In this document: positions 25,291 through 33,587 of the stretch, piece after piece
How the letters are laid out: the number at the start of each line of letters is the position of its first letter
How positions within the stretch are numbered: position 1 is the first letter of the stretch
Source: Chlamydiota bacterium
GTDB lineage: Bacteria > Chlamydiota > Chlamydiia > Chlamydiales > Rhabdochlamydiaceae
Assembly (NCBI GenBank): GCA_013288895.1
Contig: JABDAY010000014.1
Location: 1-40,941 of the forward strand
Reading direction: 5' to 3'
Length of the DNA stretch: 40,941 nt
Notes under the pieces: generated by a model
Databases searched by the model: none
Told to the model about the DNA's origin: nothing
What the model saw: the letters and a program-made list of their open reading frames with translations, nothing else
Made by a program: the position numbers and the translations under genes

Positions 25291-27987
25291 ATGACCGAAG
25301 AAGAGATCCGATTAGACAATGCTCGCACGGGAAAAGCGCTCTGGCGCAAATGGGGTCCATATTTAAGCGAACGCCAGTGGGGAACTGTGCGCGAAGACTA
25401 CAGCGCAAATGGCGATGCTTGGGATTCTATCACTCATGAAGCTTCTCGCTCAAGAGCTTATCGTTGGGGGGAAGATGGGATTGCAGGCATTTCTGACGAT
25501 AAACAACAACTATGCTTTGCTATTGCTCTATGGAATGGACAAGATCCTATTTTGAAGGAGCGTTTATTTGGCTTGACAAACACAGAAGGCAATCACGGCG
25601 AGGATGTCAAAGAATATTACTTTTATCTCGATAACCTGCCCAGCCATGCATACATGAAGTATCTCTATAAATATCCACAACAGGTCTTTCCTTATGAACA
25701 ATTAATCAGTGAAAATCAAAAAAGGGGGCTAAAAGAAAGTGAATATGAATTGCTCGATACGGGAATATTCGATGAGGACCGCTACTATGATGTTTTCGTC
25801 GAATATGCCAAAGTCTCCGATGAAGACCTTTTAATCCAAATCAACGTTATCAATCGCGGCCCAGAAACTGCGACGCTCCACCTCCTTCCTACTCTCTGGT
25901 TTCGCAATACCTGGGCCTGGAAAAAAGGTGCACCCAAACCAGAACTTGAGCTCCAAAAGAACGCTAATTTCCACACGATTAAAATCACCCATCCTGAACT
26001 GGGGATAAGATGGTTTTATTGCGAAAAAGCAGACGAACTGCTTTTCACAGACAATGAAACCAACAAACAGAAACTCTTTGGCGAGCCAAATGACTCTTTG
26101 CATACAAAAGATGCCTTCCATGAACACTTGATTCATGGGAATCAGGAAGCGATTAACCCCTCTCAACGTGGGACCAAGGCGGCGCCCCATTATATTCTTC
26201 AAATCAATCCTGGGAAAACAGCTACCGTCCAAATGCGTTTGTCCAAAACACCCATTCCCTCTGATCCTTTGGGCAAAGTTTTTTCCGATACCTATAAAAT
26301 CCGGATCGATGAAGCGGGTGCATTCTACCAAAAGATTACTCCTTGGCCTTTACCCGAAGATATGCGCAACATCCAACGACAAGCTTTCGCTGGGCTTTTA
26401 TGGAATAAACAGTGCTATCACTACAATGTCGATACTTGGCTGCGGGGCGATCCAGCTGGCCCCGTTCCTCCACCGCAGCGCAAACTGAAACGCAACAAGA
26501 GTTGGAAAACTCTCGATGCTTTTGACGTTTTCTCTATGCCGGACAAATGGGAATATCCCTGGTTCGCAGCCTGGGATCTGGCCTTCCATACAATCTCATT
26601 TGCAATGATCGATCCAGACTTTGCCAAAAACCAGCTGCTGCTCCTAACCAAAGAATGGTACATGCATCCAAATGGACAAATCCCTGCGTATGAATGGTCT
26701 TTTAGCGATGTTAACCCTCCCGTTCATGCTTGGGCGGCCATGCGTGTTTATCAGATCGAATACAAAAAATATGGACGGAAAGATAGAGTTTTTTTAGAGA
26801 GGATGTTTCAAAAATTGACCCTTAATTTCACGTGGTGGGTCAATCAAAAAGACGCAGGTGGGCGCAATATTTTTGAAGGGGGCTTTCTCGGCCTTGACAA
26901 CATCGGCGCTTTTAATCGGGATCTGGGCCCTCCTGGAGGGGGTACTGTTGAACAACCCGATGCCACAGGCTGGATGGGAATGTATTGCATTAATCTTCTT
27001 CAAATTGCACTTGAACTCGCTGCAGATGATCCTGTTTACGAAGATATGGCAACTAAATTTTTAGAGCACTTTATTTATATTGCAGATGCGATCAACAACA
27101 CTGCCGGCAAAACTGATGGTCTTTGGGATGAGGAAACAGGTTTTTATTACGCACAATTGATAACGCCAGACGGCAAGTCAATTAAGTTAGATGAGACGAG
27201 CATTGTCGGAATCATTCCCCTATTTGCAGTTGCCACGGGCCAAGCTAAAATTCACCATCTTTTCCCAAACTATAGAGAGCGATTTAAATGGTTTATCGAA
27301 AATCGACCCGAATATCTTAAAGGGGCCGGAGATTTCAGCCATTTTGCATCTGATGAACAAGTTCTCATCTCGATTGTCAACCCAGAAAAACTCAAACGGA
27401 TCCTTGCAGTAGCACTTGATGAAAAACAATTCCTAAGTCCCTATGGCTTCAGGTCGCTCTCAAAAAGTCTTTCCGATCATCCTTACCTCATTAAATTTGG
27501 AAATAAAGAGTTTAAAGTAGACTATGAACCAGGTGAATCTACAACCCATCTGTTTGGGGGCAATTCTAACTGGAGAGGTCCCATCTGGTTCCCTCTCAAT
27601 TATCTACTTATCGAATCTTTGCAAAAATTCGACTATTATCTCGGTAAAGATTTCAAAGTCGAGCTGCCCGCCGGATCTGGTCATTTTGCAACACTTTGGG
27701 AAACCGCCTCAGAACTTTCACATAGACTCATCAAGATCTTCTTAAAAGACAAGAATGGACACCGTCCGGTGTACGGAAATACCACCAAATTTCAAGAAGA
27801 TCCCCACTTTCGCGATTACATCTTTTTTCATGAATACTTTCACGGTGATACTGGAGCAGGTCTTGGCGCTAATCATCAAACGGGATGGACAGGTGTAATC
27901 GCAAAGTTGATCGATCAATATGGCGAATATGCTCTGCAAAATAAATCGCCTCACGAATACGAAAAAGGAAAAACAGGATATTTATGA
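25291..27987 (+). CDS. GH63-like glucosidase
   Basis: An 898-residue protein typical of bacterial MGH1-type glucosidases (GH63 clan). The N-terminus is RLDNARTGKALWRKWGPYLSERQWGTVRED. The beta domain includes EGNHGEDVKEYYFYLD. The (alpha/alpha)6 barrel has KWEYPWFAAWDLAFHTISFA, GQIPAYEWSFSDVNPP and late GPIWFPLNYLLIES and HQTGWTGVIAKLI. Candidate acids are the Asp in AAWDLAFH and Glu near the C-terminus, but I do not assign them firmly. Relatives cleave terminal alpha-glucose or mannose from short glycosides such as glucosylglycerate. No signal peptide, so cytoplasmic. It lies between SDR and GMC oxidoreductase, overlapping the latter by ATGA. Confidence 0.9.
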   Translation: MTEEEIRLDNARTGKALWRKWGPYLSERQWGTVREDYSANGDAWDSITHEASRSRAYRWGEDGIAGISDDKQQLCFAIALWNGQDPILKERLFGLTNTEGNHGEDVKEYYFYLDNLPSHAYMKYLYKYPQQVFPYEQLISENQKRGLKESEYELLDTGIFDEDRYYDVFVEYAKVSDEDLLIQINVINRGPETATLHLLPTLWFRNTWAWKKGAPKPELELQKNANFHTIKITHPELGIRWFYCEKADELLFTDNETNKQKLFGEPNDSLHTKDAFHEHLIHGNQEAINPSQRGTKAAPHYILQINPGKTATVQMRLSKTPIPSDPLGKVFSDTYKIRIDEAGAFYQKITPWPLPEDMRNIQRQAFAGLLWNKQCYHYNVDTWLRGDPAGPVPPPQRKLKRNKSWKTLDAFDVFSMPDKWEYPWFAAWDLAFHTISFAMIDPDFAKNQLLLLTKEWYMHPNGQIPAYEWSFSDVNPPVHAWAAMRVYQIEYKKYGRKDRVFLERMFQKLTLNFTWWVNQKDAGGRNIFEGGFLGLDNIGAFNRDLGPPGGGTVEQPDATGWMGMYCINLLQIALELAADDPVYEDMATKFLEHFIYIADAINNTAGKTDGLWDEETGFYYAQLITPDGKSIKLDETSIVGIIPLFAVATGQAKIHHLFPNYRERFKWFIENRPEYLKGAGDFSHFASDEQVLISIVNPEKLKRILAVALDEKQFLSPYGFRSLSKSLSDHPYLIKFGNKEFKVDYEPGESTTHLFGGNSNWRGPIWFPLNYLLIESLQKFDYYLGKDFKVELPAGSGHFATLWETASELSHRLIKIFLKDKNGHRPVYGNTTKFQEDPHFRDYIFFHEYFHGDTGAGLGANHQTGWTGVIAKLIDQYGEYALQNKSPHEYEKGKTGYL

Positions 27988-29534
27988 ATTATGACGTCAT
28001 TATCATTGGCAGCGGCGCAGGAGGCGGCACTTTAGCCCAACATCTTGCAAAATCTGGAAAATCTATCTTATTGTTAGAGCGGGGCGATTGGCTGAAACGG
28101 GAAAAAGAAAATTGGAGCGCCGATTCAGTATTCGTAGAAAATCGGTATATTTCACCTGAAACCTGGTACGACCTCGATGGCAAAGCCTTTCAACCTCAAG
28201 TCCATTATTTTGTAGGTGGAGCGACTAAAATGTATGGCGCAGCCCTATATCGTTTGAGAAAAGAAGATTTTGGAGAGCTCAAGCACTACAACGGGGGCAT
28301 TTCTCCTGCCTGGCCTATTTCCTATGAAGAAATGGAGCCCTATTACACACAAGCGGAAGAGCTGTATCAGGTGCATGGCAAGCGGGGCGTCGATCCCACA
28401 GAACCTCCTTCTAGCGCTCCTTATCCCTTTGAACCTGTTTCTCACGAGCCGCGGATTAAAAAATTATACGACGATCTCACAAAAGCGGGCTTTCACCCTT
28501 TCCCTGCCCCCTGCGGCATTATGCTTAATGAAAAGAATTCCCCATTTAGCAGATGTATCCGTTGCAACACTTGCGATGGGTTTCCTTGCCTTGTCCAAGC
28601 CAAATCTGATGCTGAAATGATGGGGGTGCGGCCTGCGCTTAAGTTTCCCAATGTGACACTTTTAACAAATGCAAAAGCCACAAAACTCACAACTAACGGA
28701 TCAGGAACTACCGTCACTGGTGTCGAAGTTGAAATTCAAGGCAAAACAGAAACTTATCATGGCAGTATCGTCGTCGTGGCGTGCGGCGCCTCTAATTCCG
28801 CAAAACTCCTCCTAATGTCAGCGAGTGACCGCCACCCACGTGGCCTGGCAAATGGATCAGACCAAGTCGGTCGCAATTATATGTTCCACAATAGCCAGGC
28901 TGTCCTAGCGCTTTCCTTAGAGCCGAATTTGACTAAATTTCAGAAGACCCTTTGCCTAAATGACTTCTATTTTGGAATGGAAGGATTCCCCTATCCGATG
29001 GGGAATATTCAAATGATCGGTAAATCCCTCGGCCCCATGTTCAAAGGGGAAAAACCCATAGAAACTGCCCTTTTGCCTCATCAAATGCTCGACGACATTG
29101 CCAAGCATGCAGTCGATTTTTGGCTTAGCACTGAAGATCTGCCAGATCCCCAAAATCGGATCACTCTCAATGCCAAAGGAGAGATCACCCTCAACTACAC
29201 ACCCAATAATCAAGTCCCCAAGCAAAAACTCTATGAAAAACTCAAAAGCATGCTTAGCCATCTCGGAATGCATCCCGATCATCTGATCCCGAGAAATGCT
29301 TACTTGAAATCTGACATCCCAATTGCTGGCGTAGCCCACCAAGTAGGAACCTGTCGCTTCGGCAAAGACCCCAAAAACTCGGTCCTCGACACAAACTGCA
29401 AAGCCCACGAGCTCGACAACCTGTACGTTGTCGATACAAGCTTCTTCCCATCCATCGGCGCCGTTAACCCCTCCCTCACCGCCATCGCCAATGCCCTGCG
29501 GGTAGGCGACCACCTCCTAAAAAGACTGACCTAA
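27984..29534 (+). CDS. GMC-family FAD oxidoreductase
   Basis: A 516-residue enzyme. N-terminal FAD loop IIGSGAGGGTLAQHLAKSG (7-25) and LLLERGDW; FVGGATKMYGAALYRLR; Cys-rich CIRCNTCDGFPC near 189-200; and the C-terminal GMC block GVAHQVGTCRFGKDP ... LYVVDTSFFPSIGAVNPSLT. Family members oxidise alcohols or sugars (glucose, gluconate, choline). The start overlaps the glucosidase stop (ATGA), implying coupling. With SDR and glucosidase it suggests release and then oxidation of a sugar. The electron acceptor is unknown; the Cys cluster could contact a cytochrome or Fe-S partner, but this is inference. Confidence 0.88.
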   Translation: MNYDVIIIGSGAGGGTLAQHLAKSGKSILLLERGDWLKREKENWSADSVFVENRYISPETWYDLDGKAFQPQVHYFVGGATKMYGAALYRLRKEDFGELKHYNGGISPAWPISYEEMEPYYTQAEELYQVHGKRGVDPTEPPSSAPYPFEPVSHEPRIKKLYDDLTKAGFHPFPAPCGIMLNEKNSPFSRCIRCNTCDGFPCLVQAKSDAEMMGVRPALKFPNVTLLTNAKATKLTTNGSGTTVTGVEVEIQGKTETYHGSIVVVACGASNSAKLLLMSASDRHPRGLANGSDQVGRNYMFHNSQAVLALSLEPNLTKFQKTLCLNDFYFGMEGFPYPMGNIQMIGKSLGPMFKGEKPIETALLPHQMLDDIAKHAVDFWLSTEDLPDPQNRITLNAKGEITLNYTPNNQVPKQKLYEKLKSMLSHLGMHPDHLIPRNAYLKSDIPIAGVAHQVGTCRFGKDPKNSVLDTNCKAHELDNLYVVDTSFFPSIGAVNPSLTAIANALRVGDHLLKRLT

Positions 29535-29746
29535 GGATCAGCGCTTCTTGATTTTAACACTTAGGAGGTGATCTAAAGTAAATTTATCTGATGCTGAAGG
29601 GAGGAGAAAAATAATCGTCATCCATATGCCTCGTGGGAATATGAATCCGCTAAAAAATGAAGTCCCTGTAAGAAAAAAAAGTAGCCAATCGTGAATAAAT
29701 TGTATAAACTTTGTAAGTTTAAAAACTTTCTCCCAGGTTAAATATT

Positions 29747-30259
29747 ATGACAGAGAGCCTTTTGCCTACAACAAGCCGCGCAGAAGTTCAGCAGAATGGG
29801 CATGAATATCATGTACAGCAAAGTTTGGGGAAGTTTTCCCATTTAAAACCAGCGCGATTGATGACCGATCTCAAAATGGGAAAAGTATTTCCGTTTCCCA
29901 TTCTTAGCGGCAGCCTTGCGTCAGTAGGTATGCAAGCAAAACTCGGAGTCCCCTTATTGACCTGCTTGCGGTGTATTCCCCTGTTTGTAAATAGAGTCGA
30001 AGTCATCGTTCAAACACCAACAGCGATCCGCTTAAAAGCCTGCGCAGATCATATCTTTCAGGGAAGTACGCTGGAGATGAGGATTGAAAAAGTCGGTGAA
30101 GAGCTGATCTATTTTGTAGATGGCTATGGGCATGAAAAGGAGGCCCTTTTCCGTTACTACAGTAATCTTCTATTTGCTCGTTTAGGGCTTTGGCACCTCT
30201 TCATCAAAATGAACGTCACCCCCTACGCAAAACGCTTGGAAAAACAACTTTCAAAATAG
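29747..30259 (+). CDS. Hypothetical protein, 170 residues
   Basis: Not recognised. No signal peptide. A short hydrophobic stretch occurs near 65-85 (PLLTCLRCIPLFV), then an alternating polar segment RVEVIVQTPTAIRLKACADH and a C-terminal helical part FRYYSNLLFARLGLWHLF. The strand/helix pattern could be a small alpha+beta (SRPBCC-like) fold, but no motif decides it. It lies 212 bp after the sugar operon on the same strand. Start ATG 29747 has only a weak AGG upstream. Confidence 0.6.
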   Translation: MTESLLPTTSRAEVQQNGHEYHVQQSLGKFSHLKPARLMTDLKMGKVFPFPILSGSLASVGMQAKLGVPLLTCLRCIPLFVNRVEVIVQTPTAIRLKACADHIFQGSTLEMRIEKVGEELIYFVDGYGHEKEALFRYYSNLLFARLGLWHLFIKMNVTPYAKRLEKQLSK

Positions 30260-30302
30260 ACCTATTCATCGTGCATCACCATTTTATTGTCCTTAGGAAA
30301 GA

Positions 30303-30336
30303 ATATCAACTGCTGCTTGCAAAGAGGCAGCAGTAG
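30303..30336 (-). repeat. Fragment of nagZ-like 3' end
   Basis: About 34 bp nearly identical to 35021-35055, the last codons of the GH3/NagZ-like gene (reads SLQAAVD on the minus strand). It is isolated from any gene body. Together with the longer copy at 32511-32962 it shows repeated partial duplication of that gene. Confidence 0.75.
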
Positions 30337-30440
30337 ATAAGTATACTCCTTTTGAAAGAAAATTTTCGTACAACCCGGAGGTCACATGAAATATCAACAT
30401 CAGGAAGGACGCAAAGAAAAAAATAAAAAAATATCTTTTT

Positions 30441-30495
30441 CTCTGCGACCTCTGCGTCTCAGTCCCCACTCTGCGCTGATGAAATTCGGCCTTCA
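30441..30495. repeat. Dispersed intergenic repeat, copy 2
   Basis: Shares GCGACCTCTGCG, CACTCTGCGCTGATG and AATTCGGC-like blocks with copy 1 at 111-166. It lies in the non-coding stretch between the 170-residue gene and the small open frame at 30516. Confidence 0.6.
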
Positions 30496-30515
30496 CAAAA
30501 TAGGAACGTGTCATA

Positions 30516-30653
30516 ATGAAGCATAAACCTCACCAAAAAGAAAAAAAAGCCCTGTCTGTTACAGGACTGCTAAGCCTTGTCCGGGATATTTTTTCTGAAA
30601 GTGGGGCCTGGCTAAACCGGGATGGAATTGCTTTTTTAAAATTACAGCGATAA
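30516..30653 (+). CDS. Small open frame, 45 residues, possibly a transposase remnant
   Basis: ATG 30516 is preceded by AGGAA at suitable spacing, and the frame ends at TAA 30651. The protein starts MKHKPHQKEKKAL and contains SVTGLLSLVRDIFS. That resembles the first residues of some IS transposases, where a basic start is followed by a leucine-rich helix, but the match is too short to be certain. It lies among repeats and broken genes, so a decayed insertion-sequence end is plausible. Confidence 0.3.
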   Translation: MKHKPHQKEKKALSVTGLLSLVRDIFSESGAWLNRDGIAFLKLQR

Positions 30654-30673
30654 TTTTTTAAATTATTTTTATT

Positions 30674-30704
30674 CAGCAGCTTCCTCGCCTAGCGGGAGCT
30701 GCTG
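30674..30704. terminator. Hairpin, possible terminator or structured element
   Basis: CAGCAGCT at 30674-30681 pairs with AGCTGCTG at 30697-30704, with further CC/GG pairs inward. A run of T lies before it rather than after it on the plus strand, so termination would be for minus-strand transcripts. Weakly supported. Confidence 0.35.
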
Positions 30705-30709
30705 CTTAG

Positions 30710-30750
30710 GAATACGAGTAGTTGACATATATGGCAACTATTCGTATTCT
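30710..30750 (+). promoter_or_regulatory. Sigma-70-like promoter overlapped by a palindromic operator
   Basis: TTGACA (30722-30727), a 17-bp spacer, then TATTCT (30745-30750). The sequence is embedded in an inverted repeat: 30710-30724 and 30735-30749 are complementary at 14 of 15 positions around a 10-nt centre. That is the layout of an autoregulated toxin-antitoxin promoter. It lies directly before the AbiEii remnant. If used, transcription would start at or near ATG 30758. Confidence 0.5.
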
Positions 30751-30757
30751 TAATTAT

Positions 30758-30910
30758 ATGACAAATCCACAAAAGTCGGTCGAACTTTTCCACCTGCTAT
30801 TTTTACGCCACCTGAGCGAAAGGCTTGAAAAAGGGCTATATGCTGTGAAAGGAGGCTGTAATTTACGCTTCTTTTTAAAAGTATTCGGTATAAGGTCATC
30901 TCAGCATTAG
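30758..30910 (+). pseudogene. AbiEii-type nucleotidyltransferase toxin, N-terminal remnant
   Basis: The frame reads MTNPQKSVELFHLLFLRHLSE ending KGGCNLRFFL. The KGG-x-x-LRFF block is the start of the AbiEii/type IV toxin nucleotidyltransferase motif, which should continue with RYSEDIDxD. Here a frameshift after FFLK follows; the other frame gives SIRY and then stops. The catalytic acidic residues are missing, so the protein cannot be active. A 5'-only fragment next to a second fragment at 30924 indicates a collapsed type IV toxin-antitoxin locus. Confidence 0.6.
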
Positions 30911-30923
30911 AAGGAGTAAAAAG

Positions 30924-31088
30924 ATGAAACTCCTGGATGCACAAGCAAAATTATTGGCATTAAAACAAGAAGTTCTCCACACAAATGACGCGGCGTTTCA
31001 GAAGCTCCCTCAAGGGCAAATTTTGATGCGGCGTAGTAGCCAACTAACGGCAATGGGCGGAACCCACTTCGAGAGCTCATTTGTATGA
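30924..31088 (+). pseudogene. Possible AbiEi-like antitoxin N-terminal remnant, fused to SDR antisense
   Basis: ATG 30924 has AAGGAG seven bases upstream, one of the best ribosome sites in the area. The first 24 residues, MKLLDAQAKLLALKQEVL then HTNDAA, resemble the leading helix and HTH start of AbiEi-type regulators. After about position 31000 the frame reads antisense to the neighbouring SDR pseudogene, so the original gene was cut there. Family assignment is tentative. Confidence 0.35.
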
Positions 31089-31508
31089 TTCTCCCCTTCT
31101 TTTGGGCACGCATCGAAGGAAGTACTGCTTGGCACATCCTCATAACGCCAAAAAAGTTAACGTCGAATAGAGCTTTAGCTTCATCAATTGTCGAATTTTC
31201 AATAGAGCCTATGATAAGAATCCCAGCATTGTTAACCAAGACATCAATAACCCTTCCTTTTTTAAAATCGTCTGGATGGCTCTATCTACACTTTCTTGAT
31301 TAGTCACATCAAGCTCAATGAGATGAAAGGGATGTTTTTTTCCTAAGGAAGGTAGAACTCTTACCCCTCCATAGACTGTGTAATTTTCTTGAGACAACAC
31401 TTTAGCAATGGCATAGCCAATTCCACGAGAAGCCCCTGTAACAAGAACCACTTCAGAGGTGTAAACTTGCAAAATGAAAAGGATGAAGACAAGTAAACAC
31501 TTTTTCAT
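31000..31508 (-). pseudogene. Frameshifted, 3'-truncated SDR
   Basis: The 5' frame from ATG 31508 gives a signal-like leader MKKCLLVFILFILQVYTS, then VVLVTGASRGIGYAIAKVL. It is lost after KKEG near 31247. The next frame resumes with VIDVLVNNAGI, then MSSRSGF and the active-site YYAASKFALEG, and decays near 31000 where it meets the AbiEi-like fragment. A single-base deletion near 31247 explains the shift. All SDR landmarks (TGxxxGIG, NNAG, YxxxK) exist but in two frames. The start overlaps the upstream SnoaL gene by ATGA, so the pair was once coupled. The exported-type leader on an SDR is unusual. Confidence 0.8.
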
Positions 31509-31969
31509 CTTCTAGAACCCAAGTCCTGATCCTCTTTTTCACCTACGAGTATCTTCGTGAGCTCGTCACAAAGAATGATTTTTCCATCCTTCACTTCAAA
31601 ATAGGCGATGATTTTTGCCTTTACAGGAGAGCCATTATTCTTCACACAATCAGCATAGTAGATCATGAAAATTCCGTTGCCACTCACCATGCAGCGATCA
31701 ATCGTGATCTTTATCGATTTTAACGCTGTCTTTAGTGCTTTCATATGTTGAACAAAGTTTTCAAAATCAAAGACTTCTCCATTAACATGTTGCACATAGT
31801 CCTTAGACATATATTTGCTAATTGCCTCTTCGGTTGAATGCCGACTTTCTGTAACATGAGTAAACATCTCTCGCATAAAGGCTTTTAGTGCTAGCTCTTT
31901 CTCCTCTTGCACGCAATCTCCTTCTTCAATATTTTGTACCTCTTCACAATAATTAACGGGATAATCCAT
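31505..31969 (-). CDS. SnoaL/NTF2-like protein
   Basis: A 154-residue protein with AGAGGGG about eight bases before ATG 31969. An acidic N-terminus is followed by the SnoaL pattern: AISKYMSKDYVQHVNGEVFDFENF, a central strand FMIYYADCVKNNG and the final AKIIAYFEVKDGKIILCDELT. Such proteins are small-molecule isomerases, cyclases or binding proteins. It is coupled by ATGA overlap to the now broken SDR, so the two probably acted on one substrate. 14 bp upstream lies the small conserved-looking gene at 31984. Confidence 0.78.
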   Translation of the reverse strand: MDYPVNYCEEVQNIEEGDCVQEEKELALKAFMREMFTHVTESRHSTEEAISKYMSKDYVQHVNGEVFDFENFVQHMKALKTALKSIKITIDRCMVSGNGIFMIYYADCVKNNGSPVKAKIIAYFEVKDGKIILCDELTKILVGEKEDQDLGSRR

Positions 31970-31983
31970 AAAATAGCCCCTCT

Positions 31984-32190
31984 TTAAGACTTTAAATTTT
32001 TCTTCTTGGGCTTTTTTTTCACGACAGATTTAATGGGAACAAGCTCGTAGCGAAAAGGCGGCTTGATTTCTACAATCTTACCATCTCGAGAAAAAATAAG
32101 AGCTGTGCCAGTGCGGACTGCAACTTCAAAAGCTCTTTCAAAACTTTTCTTATGAGCTTTTATTATCATTTCGTTGATTTCATCATTCAT
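31984..32190 (-). CDS. Small basic hypothetical protein, 68 residues
   Basis: The frame opens at 32247, but the ATG at 32190 has AGAGG six bases upstream and is preferred. The protein starts MNDEINEMIIKAHKKSFERA and then reads TGTALIFSRDGKIVEIKPPF, ending in a lysine-rich tail KKKPKKK. No known domain recognised; the centre could form a small beta hairpin. It is 14 bp upstream of the SnoaL gene and in the same direction. Confidence 0.6.
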   Translation of the reverse strand: MNDEINEMIIKAHKKSFERAFEVAVRTGTALIFSRDGKIVEIKPPFRYELVPIKSVVKKKPKKKNLKS

Positions 32191-32304
32191 TGGCAACCTC
32201 TTCCATTTTAACACCAACATACTAGTATGAACTGATTTATGCAACACACCCTTGCTTTACTTACATTCCCCAAGTAAGATCTAGTCTAGTATTGGATATA
32301 TACC

Positions 32305-32513
32305 ATGTTGACAATTCAAAATTTAAAGGCTTTTATGGTGGCGGTTATTGCCACATTTTTCTCGTTGTTGGTCTTCAACAATATCGGAGACTATGAAACG
32401 AACCATTGGTGTGTTCAAAGCGTATTAAGGATGGATAATGTCAATTCCCTCAATGTTATGTGGAGGGCTATTCAAACACCTTGGCTAATCACATCAGCCT
32501 ATCTCTTTATTAG
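32305..32513 (+). pseudogene. DUF2165 membrane protein, truncated
   Basis: The frame from ATG 32305 gives MLTIQNLKAFMVAVIATFFS and then NNIGDYETNHWCVQSVLRMD ... MWRAIQTPWLITSAYLFI. This matches the first half of DUF2165 (predicted small inner-membrane protein, about 160 residues), including the MWRAI motif. From about 32511 the frame enters antisense sequence of a nagZ-like copy and stops at 32604. The second half of the gene is absent. Truncated by the insertion or rearrangement described next. Confidence 0.75.
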
Positions 32514-32962
32514 AGCTGTAGGTCAAAACATATCTCCTAGCGTGATGAACACAGGAAGCATCATGGGGATCGCGCGTCACTATCAGAATGAGGGGCTTCT
32601 TTAGATTTAACTCAGAGATCAGCGCTAGTTGATCTGGATTTTTCCAGGCATTGTAGGAGAAAAAAACGCTGTAAAATTCTTTCCACAGATGCATTGAGCT
32701 GCTGCTCGCCAATTCTCCCCGTTTTAACTGCTTGCACAAGAGCTGCGTGAACTTTTTGTATATCCTCCACCATTAATTCCAAAGAAGAAGCCCCAACGAG
32801 TTGTTTGCCTCCTAGAATAAGCAGATCGCAGCCAGCACTTAACGCAGCGATTGCAGCCTCCTCAACATACCCACCGCAATTTTGTAAGACCCCTTCCATC
32901 ACCAGAGAATCAGAAACAACAACTCCCTCAAAGCCGATTAGATTTTGAGTTTGTCAAAGTTT
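32511..32962 (-). pseudogene. Partial nagZ-like gene copy with two internal deletions
   Basis: 32511-32667 matches 35053-35209 (offset 2542). 32668-32938 matches 35518-35788 (offset 2850), so 308 bp are missing. Then, after eight bases of unmatched sequence, 32947-32962 matches 36646-36661, just upstream of the intact gene, so about 857 bp are missing there. Only a few substitutions separate the copies, which implies recent origin. The remaining frame (MEGVLQNCGGYVEEAAIAAL ...) is a middle fragment without the catalytic KHF-x-GHG motif. Confidence 0.88.
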
Positions 32963-33587
32963 ATAGAGGCAGCTGATTTTTTGTCCAGCGCAAGCCAGTC
33001 AAGAGGGAAGTGTCGACAAAGTTGTCTTGTCGATCATAATCAAAGTCGGTAAATCCAATGTTTTCATAAAATTTACGGCCGGTTTTATTGATTTTGCGGA
33101 GTAACACGCTGATCTCTTTGGTCTGTGGATAGAGATCTTCAGAGCAAATGGAGAATGTTAAATACTTGCCTATGCCTCTCCCTTGTTCTTTTGGGTCAAC
33201 CACGAGGAGATTCATGTAGGCAGCATTTTCTTTATCCTCTTCCATCTGAAACGTAGCCCAACCTAAAAGCCGCTCTCCCTCAAACGCCTGAACCCAAATG
33301 AGCTCTCCGTGCTTGTAATGCTCCCATTCACTATCGAAGTAGTTCTCATAAAAGCGCCTGACATCACCAGTCGATTTAAACTCTGGATTAAGTTCAAAGA
33401 GTGGAACCTCTTCGTATACCGTCATAAAGCCCCTTACCAAAACATCTTTTCCTTGAATAAGATCAATTTCATCAGGCGATTTCACAGGCACAACACGAAT
33501 CTCTCTTCCTAAGGAGTCAGTAAATATCTGATCAGAAAATACCGGGACGGTCGCTAGCAATAAACTACACAGCACTAGCATAATCAT
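32961..33587 (-). CDS. Exported GNAT-family acetyltransferase
   Basis: A 208-residue protein with a clear signal peptide, MIMLVLCSLLLATVPVFSDQ (cleavage near 18). The mature part carries the GNAT acetyl-CoA loop in MNLLVVDPKEQGRGIGKYL (Q135-G-R-G-I-G140) and the C-terminal RKFYENIGFTDFDY helix-strand. GNATs acetylate amines or protein N-termini using cytoplasmic acetyl-CoA, so a Sec-exported form is unexpected. It may act in the host, after further secretion. ATG 33587 overlaps the F-box gene stop (ATGA). The 3' end abuts the nagZ-like partial copy. Confidence 0.82.
   Translation of the reverse strand: MIMLVLCSLLLATVPVFSDQIFTDSLGREIRVVPVKSPDEIDLIQGKDVLVRGFMTVYEEVPLFELNPEFKSTGDVRRFYENYFDSEWEHYKHGELIWVQAFEGERLLGWATFQMEEDKENAAYMNLLVVDPKEQGRGIGKYLTFSICSEDLYPQTKEISVLLRKINKTGRKFYENIGFTDFDYDRQDNFVDTSLLTGLRWTKNQLPL

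Noticed and set aside
30293-30514. Minus-strand 73-residue open frame
   Set aside because: It joins a nagZ-like tail fragment with repeat sequence and has no start context or domain.
32612-32902. A separate 96-residue gene
   Set aside because: It is an internal fragment of the duplicated nagZ-like gene, with the catalytic region deleted.
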